64,000 nucleotides of DNA from assembly GCA_028583415.1 (NCBI GenBank), contig CM053266.1:37815758-37879757 (forward strand), given 5' to 3'. Made by a program: the position numbers and the translations under genes. Origin of the DNA: Protea cynaroides. Its lineage: Eukaryota; Streptophyta; Magnoliopsida; Proteales; Proteaceae. Position 1 is the first letter of the stretch, and the number at the start of each line of letters is the position of its first letter. Below are positions 33,991 to 46,299 of the stretch, in pieces. The notes below the pieces were generated by a model that saw nothing but the letters and a program-made list of their open reading frames with translations, was not told the DNA's origin and made no database searches.

Positions 33991-34499
33991 AACCCGTCCC
34001 CCAAAAGGGGGGGGCTCTACCGGCCCCATATCTAATTTGGACCAAAAAATAGGTTCCCATAACCCTTAACTTAGAAAATATAAACTCCGTCCCACAAAGT
34101 TTTCCTTTTTTTTTTTTTTTTTTTTTTTTTTAGGGCAGAGCCTAATCATGATCAAACAATTACATGAAACATGAAGAACACTGAAAGAGAGAATTTTACG
34201 GTACAATTTCAAGGCAACATTGCGTTTTCGACTAACCACATAACTCTCCCCAACAAAGAAATCACTTTTTATAAACTTTTATTATGAAAAAAAAAATAAC
34301 AGTACATATAGAGTGTACCAGAACAAGAAACAAAAAAGAATCCATTATAATACCCAATCCACAATATAATTCAAGTTTAATTCAATCAACATTAATCACT
34401 ATAAAATGGAGACCAACTGACTGGTGTTAATTGTATCATCTAAGGCCTATTCAAGTGATATTCAAGTGAGAAAGAAACAAGATATTTTCAAGACAAATG
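33991..34499. other. Spacer
   Basis: G run at 34007-34013 and a T run of about 25 at 34107-34130. No gene or terminus seen. Confidence 0.5.
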
Positions 34500-35142
34500 G
34501 GAAGAAAAAAAACCTACGCAAACTCAGCTCATCGAAACCCATTCCCAGGGCGGGATTCAATGAAGGTAGACAGAGGAAAGTAACAGAAAAATAATAAATG
34601 CCAAGAAAGTAAAGAAAAATGAAAGGAAAATCTGAAGAAACAAAGGCGATTGTATAGGAAAAAACAACTGTCACATAATCATTCCTATCATTCCTAATGA
34701 AGGTAAACAGAGAGGAAAGTAAAAGAAAATTAATATATAAAAGGAACGGAGAAAGTAAAGATAAAAGAAAATTAATATATAAAAGAAACGGAGAAAGTAA
34801 AGAAAATGAAAAGAATACCTGAAGAAACAGAGGAGATTGTATACGAGCTCTTCAGAAAAAAAAAAAAAAAAAATCAAACCGAGACCACATCAACATGAAC
34901 ATCCATTTATATATAGTTTTCTCTTTTAAAACGATGGCAGAATCTACCCAAATGGGATTAGCTGCAGAGATAACAAAGAATAGAATCCTAAGCCAAAACA
35001 CATCCACGAAACCAATCTTAGAGTATCATAAGGAATCAAAGGAATGACGGAGAAGACAGATATCAGATAAAAGTGGAAAATAGAATTGAATTGAAGAACA
35101 GAGAGAAAGTAAAACGATTCAAGGAATGGGGATAATACCTAG
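34500..35142 (-). repeat. Module D, inverted copy
   Basis: Reverse complement of about 6479-7060, including GGGGATAATACC and CAGATATCAG-type matches. Contains its own tandem duplication of about 46 bp (AAAAGAAAATTAATATATAA) at 34700-34810 and a poly(A) run at 34857-34873. Confidence 0.8.
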
Positions 35143-35400
35143 GAGGAGCGAGCTTCTCCCAGCTCTCAGATCTCAGATCTCAGATCTCAGATCTCAGATC
35201 TCACATCTCACATCTCACATCTCACATCTCACATCTCACATCTCAGATCACTCTCCTTCGATCTCGGCTTCCCTCTCTGATCTTCCCTCTTCTTTTGTTT
35301 CACCATCTCACTCTCTCCCCGATCTGGCTGAAGCACCCTCAAGCCCTCCTCTCAACCCTCAAAACCCGCCGGCCTCTCCTTAGCTTCCCCTCTCCCTTTG
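35142..35400 (-). repeat. Module C leader fragment, inverted, with heptamer expansion
   Basis: 35286-35400 is the reverse complement of about 6140-6250. At 35163-35250, where copy 1 has only GATCTGAGATCTGAGG, there are about six ATCTCAG units followed by about six ATCTCAC units: a local (7-bp) expansion. Confidence 0.85.
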
Positions 35401-35720
35401 GTCTACTGGATGAGGATGGACGGCACCACTGGTGGATGGATCCATCACCTACACCAACGCTTCTTGGATTTCCCAGTTGATTCCGCCAAGCAACCCTACA
35501 GAAATAAACCTCTTCTGAAACCCTCCCTTCTGGACTTTGATGTTTACCACCGGAGATGGTCATCTTCACTTGTTTGCCGCATCATTTTGAGCCTTTCGTT
35601 TCTAGTAACGCAGAAGGTTTTCCCTCCGTTTCTTCCTCTTCGTTTCTGCTTTTTTTCCCTTTCGTTTCTGGAAACTTCTGGTTTCCTTTCATTGCTTCTT
35701 GAAGATTTTTCTTACTGATA
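35401..35720. other. Unidentified segment, possibly captured coding sequence
   Basis: Open in one plus frame (about 35398-35718) and largely in one minus frame (35339-35569). Less AT-rich than its surroundings. I do not recognise either translation. Confidence 0.25.
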
Positions 35721-35739
35721 TTTTCCTTTCATTGGTCCT

Positions 35740-36060
35740 TGATTAAAAAAGAGAAGAAAAGGCATTAAACAACTGTCCTTTATGCAGCCTGACCTGTCCT
35801 TTATACAGCCTGTTTTGTACGTTTTGTCCCAAATAAATCAGATGTAATACTCTTTTGAAATCCACTTCACTCGTTTCTGATTAAAAAAGAGAAGAAAAGG
35901 GCATTTAACAGCCTGTTTTGTGCATTTGGTTTCAAATAAATCAAATTTATTTAATACCTTTTTGAAATCCACCGCTCTAATCTTTCTTTCCACTTTGTGC
36001 ATTATGTCTCAAATAAGTCAAATTTAATACCTTTTTGAAATCCACCGCCCTAATCCCTGT
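35740..36060 (+). repeat. Threefold tandem repeat of about 100-130 bp
   Basis: Three decaying units share AAAAAAGAGAAGAAAAGGCA, CAGCCTGTTTTGT, CAAATAAATCA and CTTTTTGAAATCCACC. Confidence 0.8.
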
Positions 36061-36664
36061 ACCATTTCATTCCATTTGTATTCTGTTACTTTTTTTCTTT
36101 TCTTTTTTTCTTTTTTTTTTTTTTTTTCATCCACGCAAAAAGACTTCTCTTTTGAATTTTTCTCCTCAAACAAATTCCATGATAACTTGCTATTATTACC
36201 AATTTACAATTTGCTCTTTATCACCATTGAATCCGTTTCTACTGTTTTCCAATTTTTTTCTCCCTTGCTATATTAAGTCACTGTCTCTCTTGGCAGAATG
36301 CCATTGGTCCTCTCATCTGATCAATAATATTCGTGAATATTGAGAGACTATTGATAGGGCAATTGGTGTTCAAGAAAATTTATACATTGGTTATCTGAAG
36401 ATACTATAAAGATATCTTTACTGCATTTTAGTTTAAACCTTGAGGACAAGGTTCTCGATAGGAGATGACAATATTACGATAGGATCTAGAAGACAATATA
36501 AATAACTAATGTACCAGACTCAACCGAATATAGTTAGAGTAAAGTATAAGTAGGAGTTCAAATATATTGTAATATTCAATCAAAAGTAATGAAAAGTCTT
36601 GTTCTACAAAGTCTGGAGGCAATTCTCCTCGAAACGGACCATTCTTTCCCTCTTCTTTTCTTCT

Positions 36665-37480
36665 TATTCCCATTATTTTCCTCACTTATTTTGGACTTAT
36701 TGACATTGTTTTTAGTTTTATTCTAATTGCTTCTCGTTTTTTGTTTAATGTTCTCCCTATAACCAAGACATGGAGTGTACAAAATATTGGATCGTAGGAG
36801 ATTAAATGCCTAAGTGATAATGATTTTAAAGAATTGGAAAGGAGAGGAGAAGAACTATTCTACAGACGACAATCCATCAACTAAGTAATCGGTCTATAAA
36901 TTATTCTAAATTTTTTAAAAAGAATTGAGATCCTACATATACCCACCTATGTCAACAATGTCAACAATGTCCATTAACTGTTTTTTTCAATGTCAACAAT
37001 GCATGGATAAAAAATGCATTATGGTCAAATTTATTTGACATTATATACCGTCTAAATTCATTATTAATAAATTCACACTCAAAACTTATTTCCCTCGCTC
37101 GGTATAACAGACCTCGCAATATAGAAGGAGAAAACAAAGAGAACAAAAAGGAGAATCACTACAACAATTAGATAAGGCCCCATATATAAATGTTGTCATC
37201 CCCCCTCACCCCTTCACTACTCTTCCATATTTGGTCCTCTCTTAGGGACTAGTTGCAAGAGGAACAAGGTAAAACGAACCATCACTCAAATAGGAAAACT
37301 TATGGGGGTTTGGTTTGGATTAGAGGATGGACCATCTCATGCTCTAGTAATCAATATTAAGGATGGAGTTTCTAAACTGAATGTGGTTTTAATTAAGAAT
37401 GATATAATGCTTGTTCTTTAATTTTCAGATTTTAGACTATGGTAGTGTGAAAGAAATGACTCACAAAAAATGGAACCCTA
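36665..37480 (+). repeat. Direct repeat, first copy (partner 40431-41866)
   Basis: Shares CTCACTTATTTTGGACT, AACCAAGACATGGAGTGTAC, TCTACAGACGACAATCCATC, TATAACAGACCTCGCAA and, at 37317-37480, GGACCATCTCATGCTCTAG with the partner. A TATA-like CCATATATAAATGT lies at about 37180. The partner has an extra ~500 bp (41205-41706) that is an inverted module A. Confidence 0.85.
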
Positions 37481-37497
37481 AACCCCCCAACCCTAGA

Positions 37498-37716
37498 CAA
37501 TATCCGGTATCCAACATCCGACATCCGATATCTGACATCCGACATCGAATATCCGCTATCCGCTATCCGACATCCAGACTACGATATCCGGTTTCAGGTA
37601 CCTTTTAATTGTATTCCAGTTTCCGGTACAAATTATCCGATTTTCTAGTAAACGACATCCGGGATCCGAGATGTTATATCCGGCATCCGCTATATCCAAT
37701 ATCCGTTATCCGAGAT
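37498..37716 (+). repeat. Degenerate ATCCG minisatellite
   Basis: Over 20 occurrences of TATCCG, CATCCG or GATCCG spaced 7-10 bases apart, for example TATCCGCTATCCGCTATCCG. It directly abuts the inverted B array, in the same relative place as the 31-bp minisatellite of 33469-33615. Confidence 0.9.
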
Positions 37717-38230
37717 TACGAAATTAAATATTGCAAATAACAACCCAAAAATCCATAAAACTCAAAAACCATCAAAACCCATAAAACCAAAAACAAATCA
37801 AACAAATAAAACCCAAAAACAGAATAAAAACCAATAGCCAGAATAAAATACCCAAAATCCATAACCCGAAAAAACAAATCCCAATAAAACAAGAACCCAT
37901 AAACCCATACAACCCAAAAACCCATAAAACCCAAGAACCCATAAAACCGTAAAACCATAAAACCCAATACACTAGACCGTACTTTTTTGAAATCCAATTC
38001 TCTTTTTCAAGAATGCGTTTTATTATTCTCCAATCGCATTCTTTTATTTTGTAATACGATTTTGCTTTTTCCATAAAAGATTCTTCTCTTCTCAAAAACC
38101 ATTCTGATTTATTTTATTACACCTTTCACGTTCTCTACACCACAAAAAAAAAAAAATTAAAAACCACAAAAAAAAAATCTACAACACATTTTCAAAAATT
38201 TACCAATGCATTCTTAAAAATCATTCAATC
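37717..38230 (-). repeat. Module B copy (inverted)
   Basis: CCCATAAAACCCAAGAACCC-type array to about 37980, then TTTTGAAATCCAATTCTC, AAGAATGCGTTTTATTATTC and CACCTTTCACGTTCTCTAC. This matches 20860-21060 in reverse. Confidence 0.85.
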
Positions 38231-38390
38231 TAACAACCTTAAGCATAAAGTTGGACTTTTAAGGTCCTACCAGCTTAGTGGCTTTACCTATTCTTCTTAA
38301 AAATCATTCAATCTAACAACCTTATGCATAAAGTTCGACTTTTAAGGTCCTACCAGTTTAGTGGCATTACCTATTCGAACTATCATGCTT
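38210..38390 (+). repeat. Tandem duplication of about 88 bp
   Basis: Two units with AAATCATTCAATCTAACAAC, GCATAAAGTT and CTTTTAAGGTCCTACCAG. Confidence 0.9.
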
Positions 38391-39342
38391 AGTGGATTTG
38401 TACAGGGTTTTTGGCTCCACAGTCAGAAAAAATAGAATAAAGTTGGACTGAAACAAAACCAAACATCATGCTAATAATCATCAAAAAGCATTTATCATAA
38501 TATATAAATCAAACATAACATTATTTGTAAACACTCTCAAACATTATGAATTATTCAAGGTCACACTAACAAACAATTCCATACGTAAAACAGACCCTCC
38601 AACTCTTTTAACAAGTTTAAAAAATCAATTAAATTAATATAAAAATGAAGGGTATATCAAGTTCTACTTGCAAATTGGTGTCATGAGATGCAAACAGCTT
38701 TTAAGGCTTTGTAACTAGATTTAAAAAAACTGTCCACTCAAAACGTCTAAATATATCTGTATCAGGGTCAGCAAGATCAGCTCAGCATTCCCAGTAAAAA
38801 TTCTCTGATTTCTGCAACTTATATCTATTTGTTCTAAATTAATGAAATCAGAGGCTTATACCATAATCCAACAGTTGTAGGACCACAATGCAATTGCCAG
38901 CAACCCAAGCTCTAAAGATGACATTCTTTTTACAATTAAGTAGGGTACTAGGCAATCTTCCCACGAGAGTGCAATACTTCTACTCATTTTGTCCCAGTTT
39001 CGACTCATAAATTACGAACTTAAAGTTTTTTAATCCAATGATAACCAAAACTACAACAAATATACTGATATTATACTTACATTGAATAATTTATGAATCA
39101 GAAATACAAATTGTTTCCTTACTATTAGACACAATTGATTCTATAAAAAGAAATAGGTTTCGTATGCCGTAAAGCCTATGAGTAGAATAATAAATTCTGT
39201 AAGTCCGAATCATTTTCTTCAAGTTATTTCTTTTTAGAAGTCCATAAGCATATTTGAACATATGAGCACACAGAATATAAATTCCATGATAACTTATTCT
39301 TATTACCAATTTGCCATTTGCTCTCAATCACAATCCAATGTC
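38391..39342. other. Spacer, weak module A similarity
   Basis: 38596-38656 matches 8575-8655 inverted (CTCCAACTCTTTTAACAAG). No gene recognised. Confidence 0.45.
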
Positions 39343-39670
39343 ACTGTTATCGCGATGACCGTGGCTCCAACCCTGAATCCTCCGCCAACTTCCCCTTCCC
39401 TGCACAAGGATGGAGAATAATGGAGAAGGAGCAAAGCACTCTGGTTTGTCCTGTTCAACATAACCACCATATTTCAAACTCTAAGAAATCGTCCGTACAG
39501 CACGATCATGATGCGACTGATTGAATGCTATTTTCAATTGCCCACTTGTGCCGAATTTAGCTGACAGTGTTTTGGAAATCATAACATAAATCTGGTTGCG
39601 CCGAATTGAGCCGACAGTGTTTTGAAATTCGTAACATGTTCTGATTGCGCCAAATTGACCAGACAATATA
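39343..39670 (-). repeat. Module C fragment, inverted
   Basis: Reverse complement of the start of the leader (CGCGATGACCGTGGCTCCA) and of two to three 46-bp units (CTGACAGTGTTTTGGAAATC, GCGCCGAATTGAG). Confidence 0.85.
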
Positions 39671-39839
39671 TTTTACCTTTCGTAATAAAAAACTGATAGG
39701 GCTTACGAATTTAAGTGGTTTTTTTCAATTGGATTATGGAATTGGAAAAATCATGATGACGATGATTTGGTAACTGTGCCAACAACGTAAGATCTTAGTG
39801 GAGGTGTGTACTTTTGTTTTCTTAACTCACCCAGAATCG

Positions 39840-40470
39840 TGGGACGTAGATTCACCCACAAACGCATGATACCCGATAACCCATAAACCCATAAAACCCA
39901 AAACTCAAAACACAAAAACCCATAAAACCATAAAACCCAAAAACCAAAACTCAAAAATCCGTAACCCATAAAACCCATAACCCATAACCCATAAAACCCA
40001 TAATCCATAACCCTAACCCAATACCCTAAAAACTCCAAACCCTATTCTCTTTTCTAAGAATGCGTTCTATTATTCTCCAAACGCATTTTCTTACTTTACA
40101 ATCTTTTTTGTTGTCTCCAGAACGTATTCTGACATTTTTTAAATAATTTCTCATTTTCTAAATTTTAAGAACGCATTCTTTAAACTCATTCAAAGTAGCT
40201 AAAATCTTCCTAAAAAATTATTCCACTACTCAACAAAACGCCAGCATACAATATACTGCCAATGTACCCTAATACTGCATTTGTACGGTACAGAATCACC
40301 GTTCATTTCCTCCGATTTTTTCTTTAACTTTTATTTCAGCAATTTCATTGTGCTATAATCTTATTCTGAGATTTTTCTACATCCTATGGTTAACCAACAC
40401 CCAAAAGGGGCACTTATTTTATTATTTTCCTCACTTATTTTGGACTGACATTATGTCTATATTGACATTG
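39840..40470 (-). repeat. Module B copy (inverted), closest relative of copy 1
   Basis: Reverse complement of 9480-10000: CCCATAAAACCCATAACCC array, then AAGAATGCGTTCTATTATTC, TTTGTTGTCTCCAGAACG, CAAAACGCCAGC and CCTCACTTATTTTGGACTG. Distances along the flank are nearly the same as in copy 1. Confidence 0.9.
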
Positions 40471-41866
40471 TTTCTAGTTTTATTCTAATTGTTTCTCGTT
40501 TTCTGCTTAATGTGCTCCCTTCAAAGTATAACCAAGACATGGAGTGTACAAAATACTGGACCGTACGAGATTAAATGCCTAAGTGATAGTGATTTTAATG
40601 AAACGGAAGGAAAGAGAGGAGAAGAACTGTTCTACAGACGACAATCCATCAAATAAGTAATCGGACTATAGATTATTCCAATTTTTTTAAAAAAGAATTG
40701 AGATCCTACATATACCCACCTATGACCAGGCCACCGAAAGTGTTGAGAAGAATAGCAGAATAAATTTTGGGCAGCTTAAGAGGCTGACCAACATTCTCCA
40801 TTTTTCTCCCCACTATAAGACTACCTGCTTCAAAATTTGACCACGTGGCATGTTATAACTGTTTTTTTCAATGTCAACAATGTATGGATAAAAAATGCAT
40901 TATGGTCAAATTTATCTGACATTATATACCGTCTAAATTCATTATTAATAAATTCACACTCAAAACTTATTTCCCTCGCTCAGTATAACAGACCTCGCAA
41001 CATAGAAAGGAGAAAACAAAGAGAACAAGAAGGAGAATCACTACAACAATTGGATAAGGGCCCATATATAAATGTTGTCTCTCCCCCCTCACCCCTTCAC
41101 TACTCTTCCATCTTTGGTCCTCTCTTAGGGACTAGTTGCAAGAGGAACAAGGTCAAACAAACCATCACTCAAATAGGAAAACTTATGGGGGTTTGGTTTT
41201 GTGAATATGTTAAGGTTTGTGCTTCAAATTAACAAGAAAAGAATTGTGTTGGGGGAAGAAAAAACAAAAAAATCAGCAAAACTATACAAGGAAGCAGCAA
41301 CAGCTGCTGGGTTTCTTGTTTAACACGAAAGGATTAGAGCTGGAATTGAGACTGATTTTACCTTGGGGAAAAGAATTAACAGTGCTGCTCCAGGGAGTGG
41401 CCTCTAAGTAAACCCATTGAATGAATATGCAGACCACTGAATAGAATGATTAATTAAAATACTGACCAAGTAACTGAAAAGTTCTTATTAAATAAATTGT
41501 AAGAATTCTTTAACGATGAATCAAGTATGGTTCATTTCCAAGATTCATATGAATGTTTGGACTATAAGTGAACTGCTTCGCTGGACTATAAATGAACTAC
41601 TACAACCACTATCCATGACTCATTTAATGGTGAAACCAAAAGAGTGAAGTGTTGTAATGATTTAATTTAGTAATCAAAATATTAAAAGGATTAAAATAAA
41701 ATGAGATGGATTAGAGGACGGACCATCTCATGCTCTAGTAATCAATATTTAGGATGGAGTTTCTAAACTGAAGGTGGTTTTAATTAAGAATGATATAATG
41801 CTTGTTATTTAATTTTCAGATTTAGACTATGGTGGTGTGAAAGAAATGACTGACAAAAAAGGGAAC
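40431..41866 (+). repeat. Direct repeat, second copy, interrupted by inverted module A
   Basis: 40431-41200 and 41707-41866 match 36665-37310 and 37317-37480. The intervening 41205-41706 is the reverse complement of about 8700-9100. Confidence 0.85.
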
Positions 41867-44178
41867 CTCAAACTGAGGCAACAATCATTGATATGAAACT
41901 GAAATTTTGGACAATAAACTACCCTGATCGAATTCATATAACCTTAACCAAATTGTAAGAAACAAAAAGAATGTGATTTAACTATTACAACCTATGGACT
42001 ACAACGAAATAACAAGATTTTGTGTAATGGATGATCAGTAGCCATAAATCTGTATATGTTAGGTTGTTAAAAAAATAAAAAAAATAAGGAAAAAGAGAAA
42101 GCAACTGCTGTATAGAACAGCAACTTGCTATTTATGGAGAATACAAATGAAAGAATTGTACATGTTTCGCTCCAACCCTACGATTCCAGAAGCCAATTTT
42201 CAGAATTGTCTCAGAATTGATAACTGCCCAAAAATTCAATACTCAATTCTCTGGGTTCACTAAATAAAGGAAATCTGAAATTGGGAAAATTTGAATTCTA
42301 CCGATTCAGCCCTAAACTTTACATAGCACATGCTAAAATGGGTTTTTTGTGGGGGCATTTCAGTCTTCCCACGTGAAAACATAAAATAAACCAAAAATTG
42401 AATGGAATCACACCCCACCGACTACTCTATCGCTCTCTTCTTCCATCACTACCCCCACCCCCAACTTGCAACCACATGCTATTGCATCCACATGCATTTC
42501 TGCAACTACGTACACAACTGATCATCGCCTCATTTTCCATAACTACCACCTACGTGGCAATAAGAACCAGCTAGTGGAAGCCCTACAAGAGACGCATCGA
42601 TTGGGAAACTAAGAATTCGACCATCCGCCCTTGAAGCAGGCCGGATTTACACTCTTACACACTATTGGTCCTACATCATCAAAGTAAAGAAGATGGGAGA
42701 GATTCAACTTCCAATTCGTTTCACTAGCCTATCTCTAGCTAACATCATATATCTCCCCCCTCAACCTCAATTGCCAAATATGCATTACTTGCATCCTTTC
42801 ACAGTGAACCAATTGGACAGTCTTAGATAACAAAGCAACGTACAATGAACCAATTGGATAGTCTTAGATAACAAAGCAATGAATATTGTGGTGTTGAGGT
42901 TTGGAAGGCCTAAGCCACCACTCAGGAAAGAGGTTGAGTATGTGCTATTTTTTTTAAATAAAAAAAATAATGGACTTTCAAATAACATTTATACTATATT
43001 TAGATTATTCTTATTTCATTACGTATTCCTTTTGTCATTGTTTCTCCTACTTCTAAATAGATTTTACATTTTATATATTTATATGTTGTTTTAATCTATT
43101 CAATATTTAATTGCAACGTCATAGGTCCATCTCGAAATGGAACCTAAATGTCCGCAAACACTTGGGTGGGTTTAACCATGATGTTCGGTTCGTAGTCATA
43201 TTTGTTCATCCAAACAGCCAATAAACACCAAAACGCATTAATCAAACAATTTATAATCAAAGATATAACATTATTTCTAAACACTCCCTCAAGCATTTAC
43301 AATTACATGAGGTCCCATATTAATAAACAATTACATATTACCAACTCTTCAAATCTAAGTTCTCTTGAAGCCACATATGATTGAAATTTCGTTACAGTTT
43401 ACCATAGCTTACAAATGTGTGTCTAACTCGTTAAATAACCAAATTCTTAATTGGCCAAATTTGTGATCTCTTAAATCTACTATTTTGTCATATGACAATT
43501 CTTCAATTATTTGTGCTGCTCCCAAATTTTTTACCATTTCCCTCATTTTACGTTTCCCAAGTAATGAAACAAGACATAAGGAAAAATGAAATAAAAAATA
43601 GAAAGCAAAGGCAATCAAAATTCACAGCTTGAAATATTTCAAGTAGAGCTAGGTGTAAACATTGTTTCTGATAAGAGCAAAAGTACACACTCCAATTCTT
43701 TTTCACAAGTTAAGAATCAATTAAAATAATATAAAGATGAAGAGTGTATACAACTAACTTATGTGGGATATTTGTCTTAAGATGACTTATCGACTACAAT
43801 AAATAATGTATGTAGACTAACCAAAAAAATTAAAAATGAACTTTTATGTCAAACCACAATATGATAACAATTTTAACTCGCGAAATGACGACCATTAATA
43901 TGTCAGTAATATTCTCTTTTCTCCTCTTAGACACTCCAACTCTCCATTATTTTTTTCTCTAAGACTTTCCATCCAAGCCCCCTAAACGACACATGGTGCA
44001 CTCAAGCACTTTAAATTTGAAGAAGCATGTGGCAGATGACCAACAAACCAGAAAGATAGATTTTGGTTTTTGGAACATCCAAAACCTAAAACGGCCTAAT
44101 AAGATGAATCAAAGCCGTGTCAGCACCGAACTGTGAAACCCTGTTAGGTCTAACAACTCTCTTAGGAGTAATCTGACT
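41867..44178. other. Spacer with small duplications
   Basis: A 38-bp unit (GAACCAATTGGA, AGTCTTAGATAACAAAGCAA) is duplicated at 42805-42880. 43700-43935 matches module A inverted (8405-8655). No exon recognised. Confidence 0.5.
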
Positions 44179-44274
44179 TTGAACTATTCACCACGCAAAA
44201 GCCAAAACGTACACTCCCTCTACAACACACCCCTCTCCTCTCACTCTATTTGCTTTTCTCTACCTTTCTGTATT

Positions 44275-44774
44275 CAGCAACAACCATGTTCAGACCTGAC
44301 GTCTAAGAGTCTTTCTCTCTCTAACCCAAATGTTTCTGGGTCCTTCTGTCCAGCTCCTTTTATCTTTAATGGATACAGATGAGTCGATGACTATCTAAGA
44401 GAGAGAGAGAGAGAGAGTCGGAAGATAATATCCGTAGAGGGCCATGGGTGAGGGCACAAAGCTGAGAGAAACAGTAAATAAAAAAAAATGGACAGGTTAA
44501 AAACCCTAATCAATTAAATAAGAAAGAAACAACCATGTTCAGACCTGAAGTTTAAGACTCTCTCTCTCTCTCTCTCTCAAACACACATGTTTCTAGGTCC
44601 TTCTGTCCAGCTCCTTCATCTTTATACAATACAGATCAGTCGATGACTATATGAGAGACAGATAGAGAGAGATAGAGAGTGAATCTTAGGATAATATCCA
44701 TAGAGGGCCATGGGTGAGCGTACTAAGGTGTGAGAAACATAAAATAAAAGAAATATGGACAGTTAAAAACTTTA
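44275..44774 (+). repeat. Tandem duplication of about 250 bp
   Basis: Units at about 44275-44522 and 44527-44774 share CAACCATGTTCAGACCTGA, CCTTCTGTCCAGCTCC, AGTCGATGACTAT and TAGAGGGCCATGGGTGAG. Each contains GA/CT microsatellites of different length. Confidence 0.9.
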
Positions 44775-44869
44775 GTTATGAAATGAAATCCAAAGAGAAA
44801 ATGAATAAGGTAATAAAACCAAAATATCAAGCATAACATTAAAACAATAGATGACAACAAAGAAAACCA

Positions 44870-45570
44870 AATGATGAAGAAGGAATAAGGGAAATACCTG
44901 AATGAAGGCTTTTACCTCCTCTTTCTCTTTCAAAAACGCTTTTTTTCTACTTCTTCTCCACCTCCCACCCCTTTTACGAGATCGAAACCCTCTCAATTTT
45001 TTTTTCTCTTTTCTTTCTCTACGCCTTTTGTAACTCCTTCGTCCATCTCTTTCTTCTTCCTCTTCTTTTCTTCTATGTCATACGAACCCTCTTACATTAT
45101 TCTTCCTCTTCCTTCTCTCCGTTTCTAAAAATTACATAAACTAAAATTTTCCTTACAGAGAATAATGGAGAAAAAGGGTGTGAGAAAAAAGCAAAACATT
45201 AAAGCTATAGGTAACAACGAACAAAGCCACATGATGAAAAAGGAATAGGGGAAATACCTGAATGAAGGCTTCTAGATCCTCTGTCTTTCGAAATCGGTTG
45301 GAACCGTTACATCCGGACCTCTGTCTCCTCTTGCGAAAATCCTTAAACCCTTTTCTTCTACTTCTTCTCCAGCTCCCACCCTTTTTACGAAATCGAAACC
45401 CTCTCCATGTTTTTTTTTTCCTTCTCTTATGTTTCTCTATGCCTTCTATAACTCCTCCTTCCTCCTCTTTCTTCTTCCTCGTCTTTGTTTCTTCTACTTA
45501 CGAACCCTCTTATATTATTCTTCCTCTTTCTTCTCTCTTTTTCTAAAAATTACAAAAAGTTAAATTTCCA
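44870..45570 (+). repeat. Tandem duplication of about 365 bp
   Basis: Units starting at about 44875 and 45235 share GGGAAATACCTGAATGAAGG, TTTTACGA(G/A)ATCGAAACC and ATTATTCTTCCTCTT. The second unit has about 45 extra bases (GGTTGGAACCGTTACATCC). Confidence 0.9.
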
Positions 45571-46289
45571 CTACAGAGAAGAATGGAGAACACGGGTGTG
45601 ACAAAAAAGCGAAACAAACATACAGAAGTAAATTTCCGTCGCAAAGAAGAATGGAGAAAAATGGTTTCAGACGTTGAGGGCAGTCACCTGAGCTTCATTG
45701 TCACATGGGATGCCTGAGAACGACCAAAGTCAGCTGGGAGTCGAGGAAGGCTTCCACTTTTCTACTCCACAACCTTTGCGGCCAACAAGTGCGGCCTTAC
45801 GCTTCTTAAGGACGTCAACATCAGTGGAAGAAGATGAAAAGCATGAAGATGACCAGAACGATGAAAAACCTTCTCATGCTTGCGGCTTTTGACCGCCACT
45901 ATTTCTTTTCTTCCCCTTTCGGTTTTTAGTTTGAGAATGACATGCTTATATGGCAGAGATAGTTTGGGAAGAGAGCACCTGCGCCATAATAACAATTGCG
46001 CAAATGCTCCACAGAATCAAACTCATGAGTAAATAAATGAAACTTTTGAGAGAGAGAGAGAGAGGGATAGGATTGGACGTTGCTGATGACGTTGCAGAAG
46101 AGAGAGAGAGAGGGACTGGATTGAACGTTGCTGAGGACGTTGCAGAGCCTCGAGCCACTTCCACTGTGCGGTCCTGAATTCTAGAGGGAACTTTGATGGA
46201 GGGAACTTCTTAATTAATTTGAACTCTCTCATCTCTCTCTTTCTCTCTCCTCCCATGACAGGAGTATTAGGGTCCGTACTTAAGATCTT
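45571..46289. other. Segment with possible captured exon and a 50-bp duplication
   Basis: 45698-45889 is open on the plus strand and ends in an acidic run (EEDEKHEDDQNDEK). 45762-45995 is open on the minus strand. Neither is recognised. A unit of about 50 bp (GGA(C/A)TGA-type, with TTGCTGA(T/G)GACGTTGCAGA) is duplicated at about 46040-46150. Confidence 0.3.
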
Positions 46290-46299
46290 TCTTAGATAA

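Noticed and set aside
37155..37175. CACTA transposon end (CACTACAACAATT, also at 41038)
   Set aside because: The second base set departs from the usual CACTACAAGAAA end, no inverted partner or 3-bp duplication was found, and both occurrences belong to one duplicated segment.
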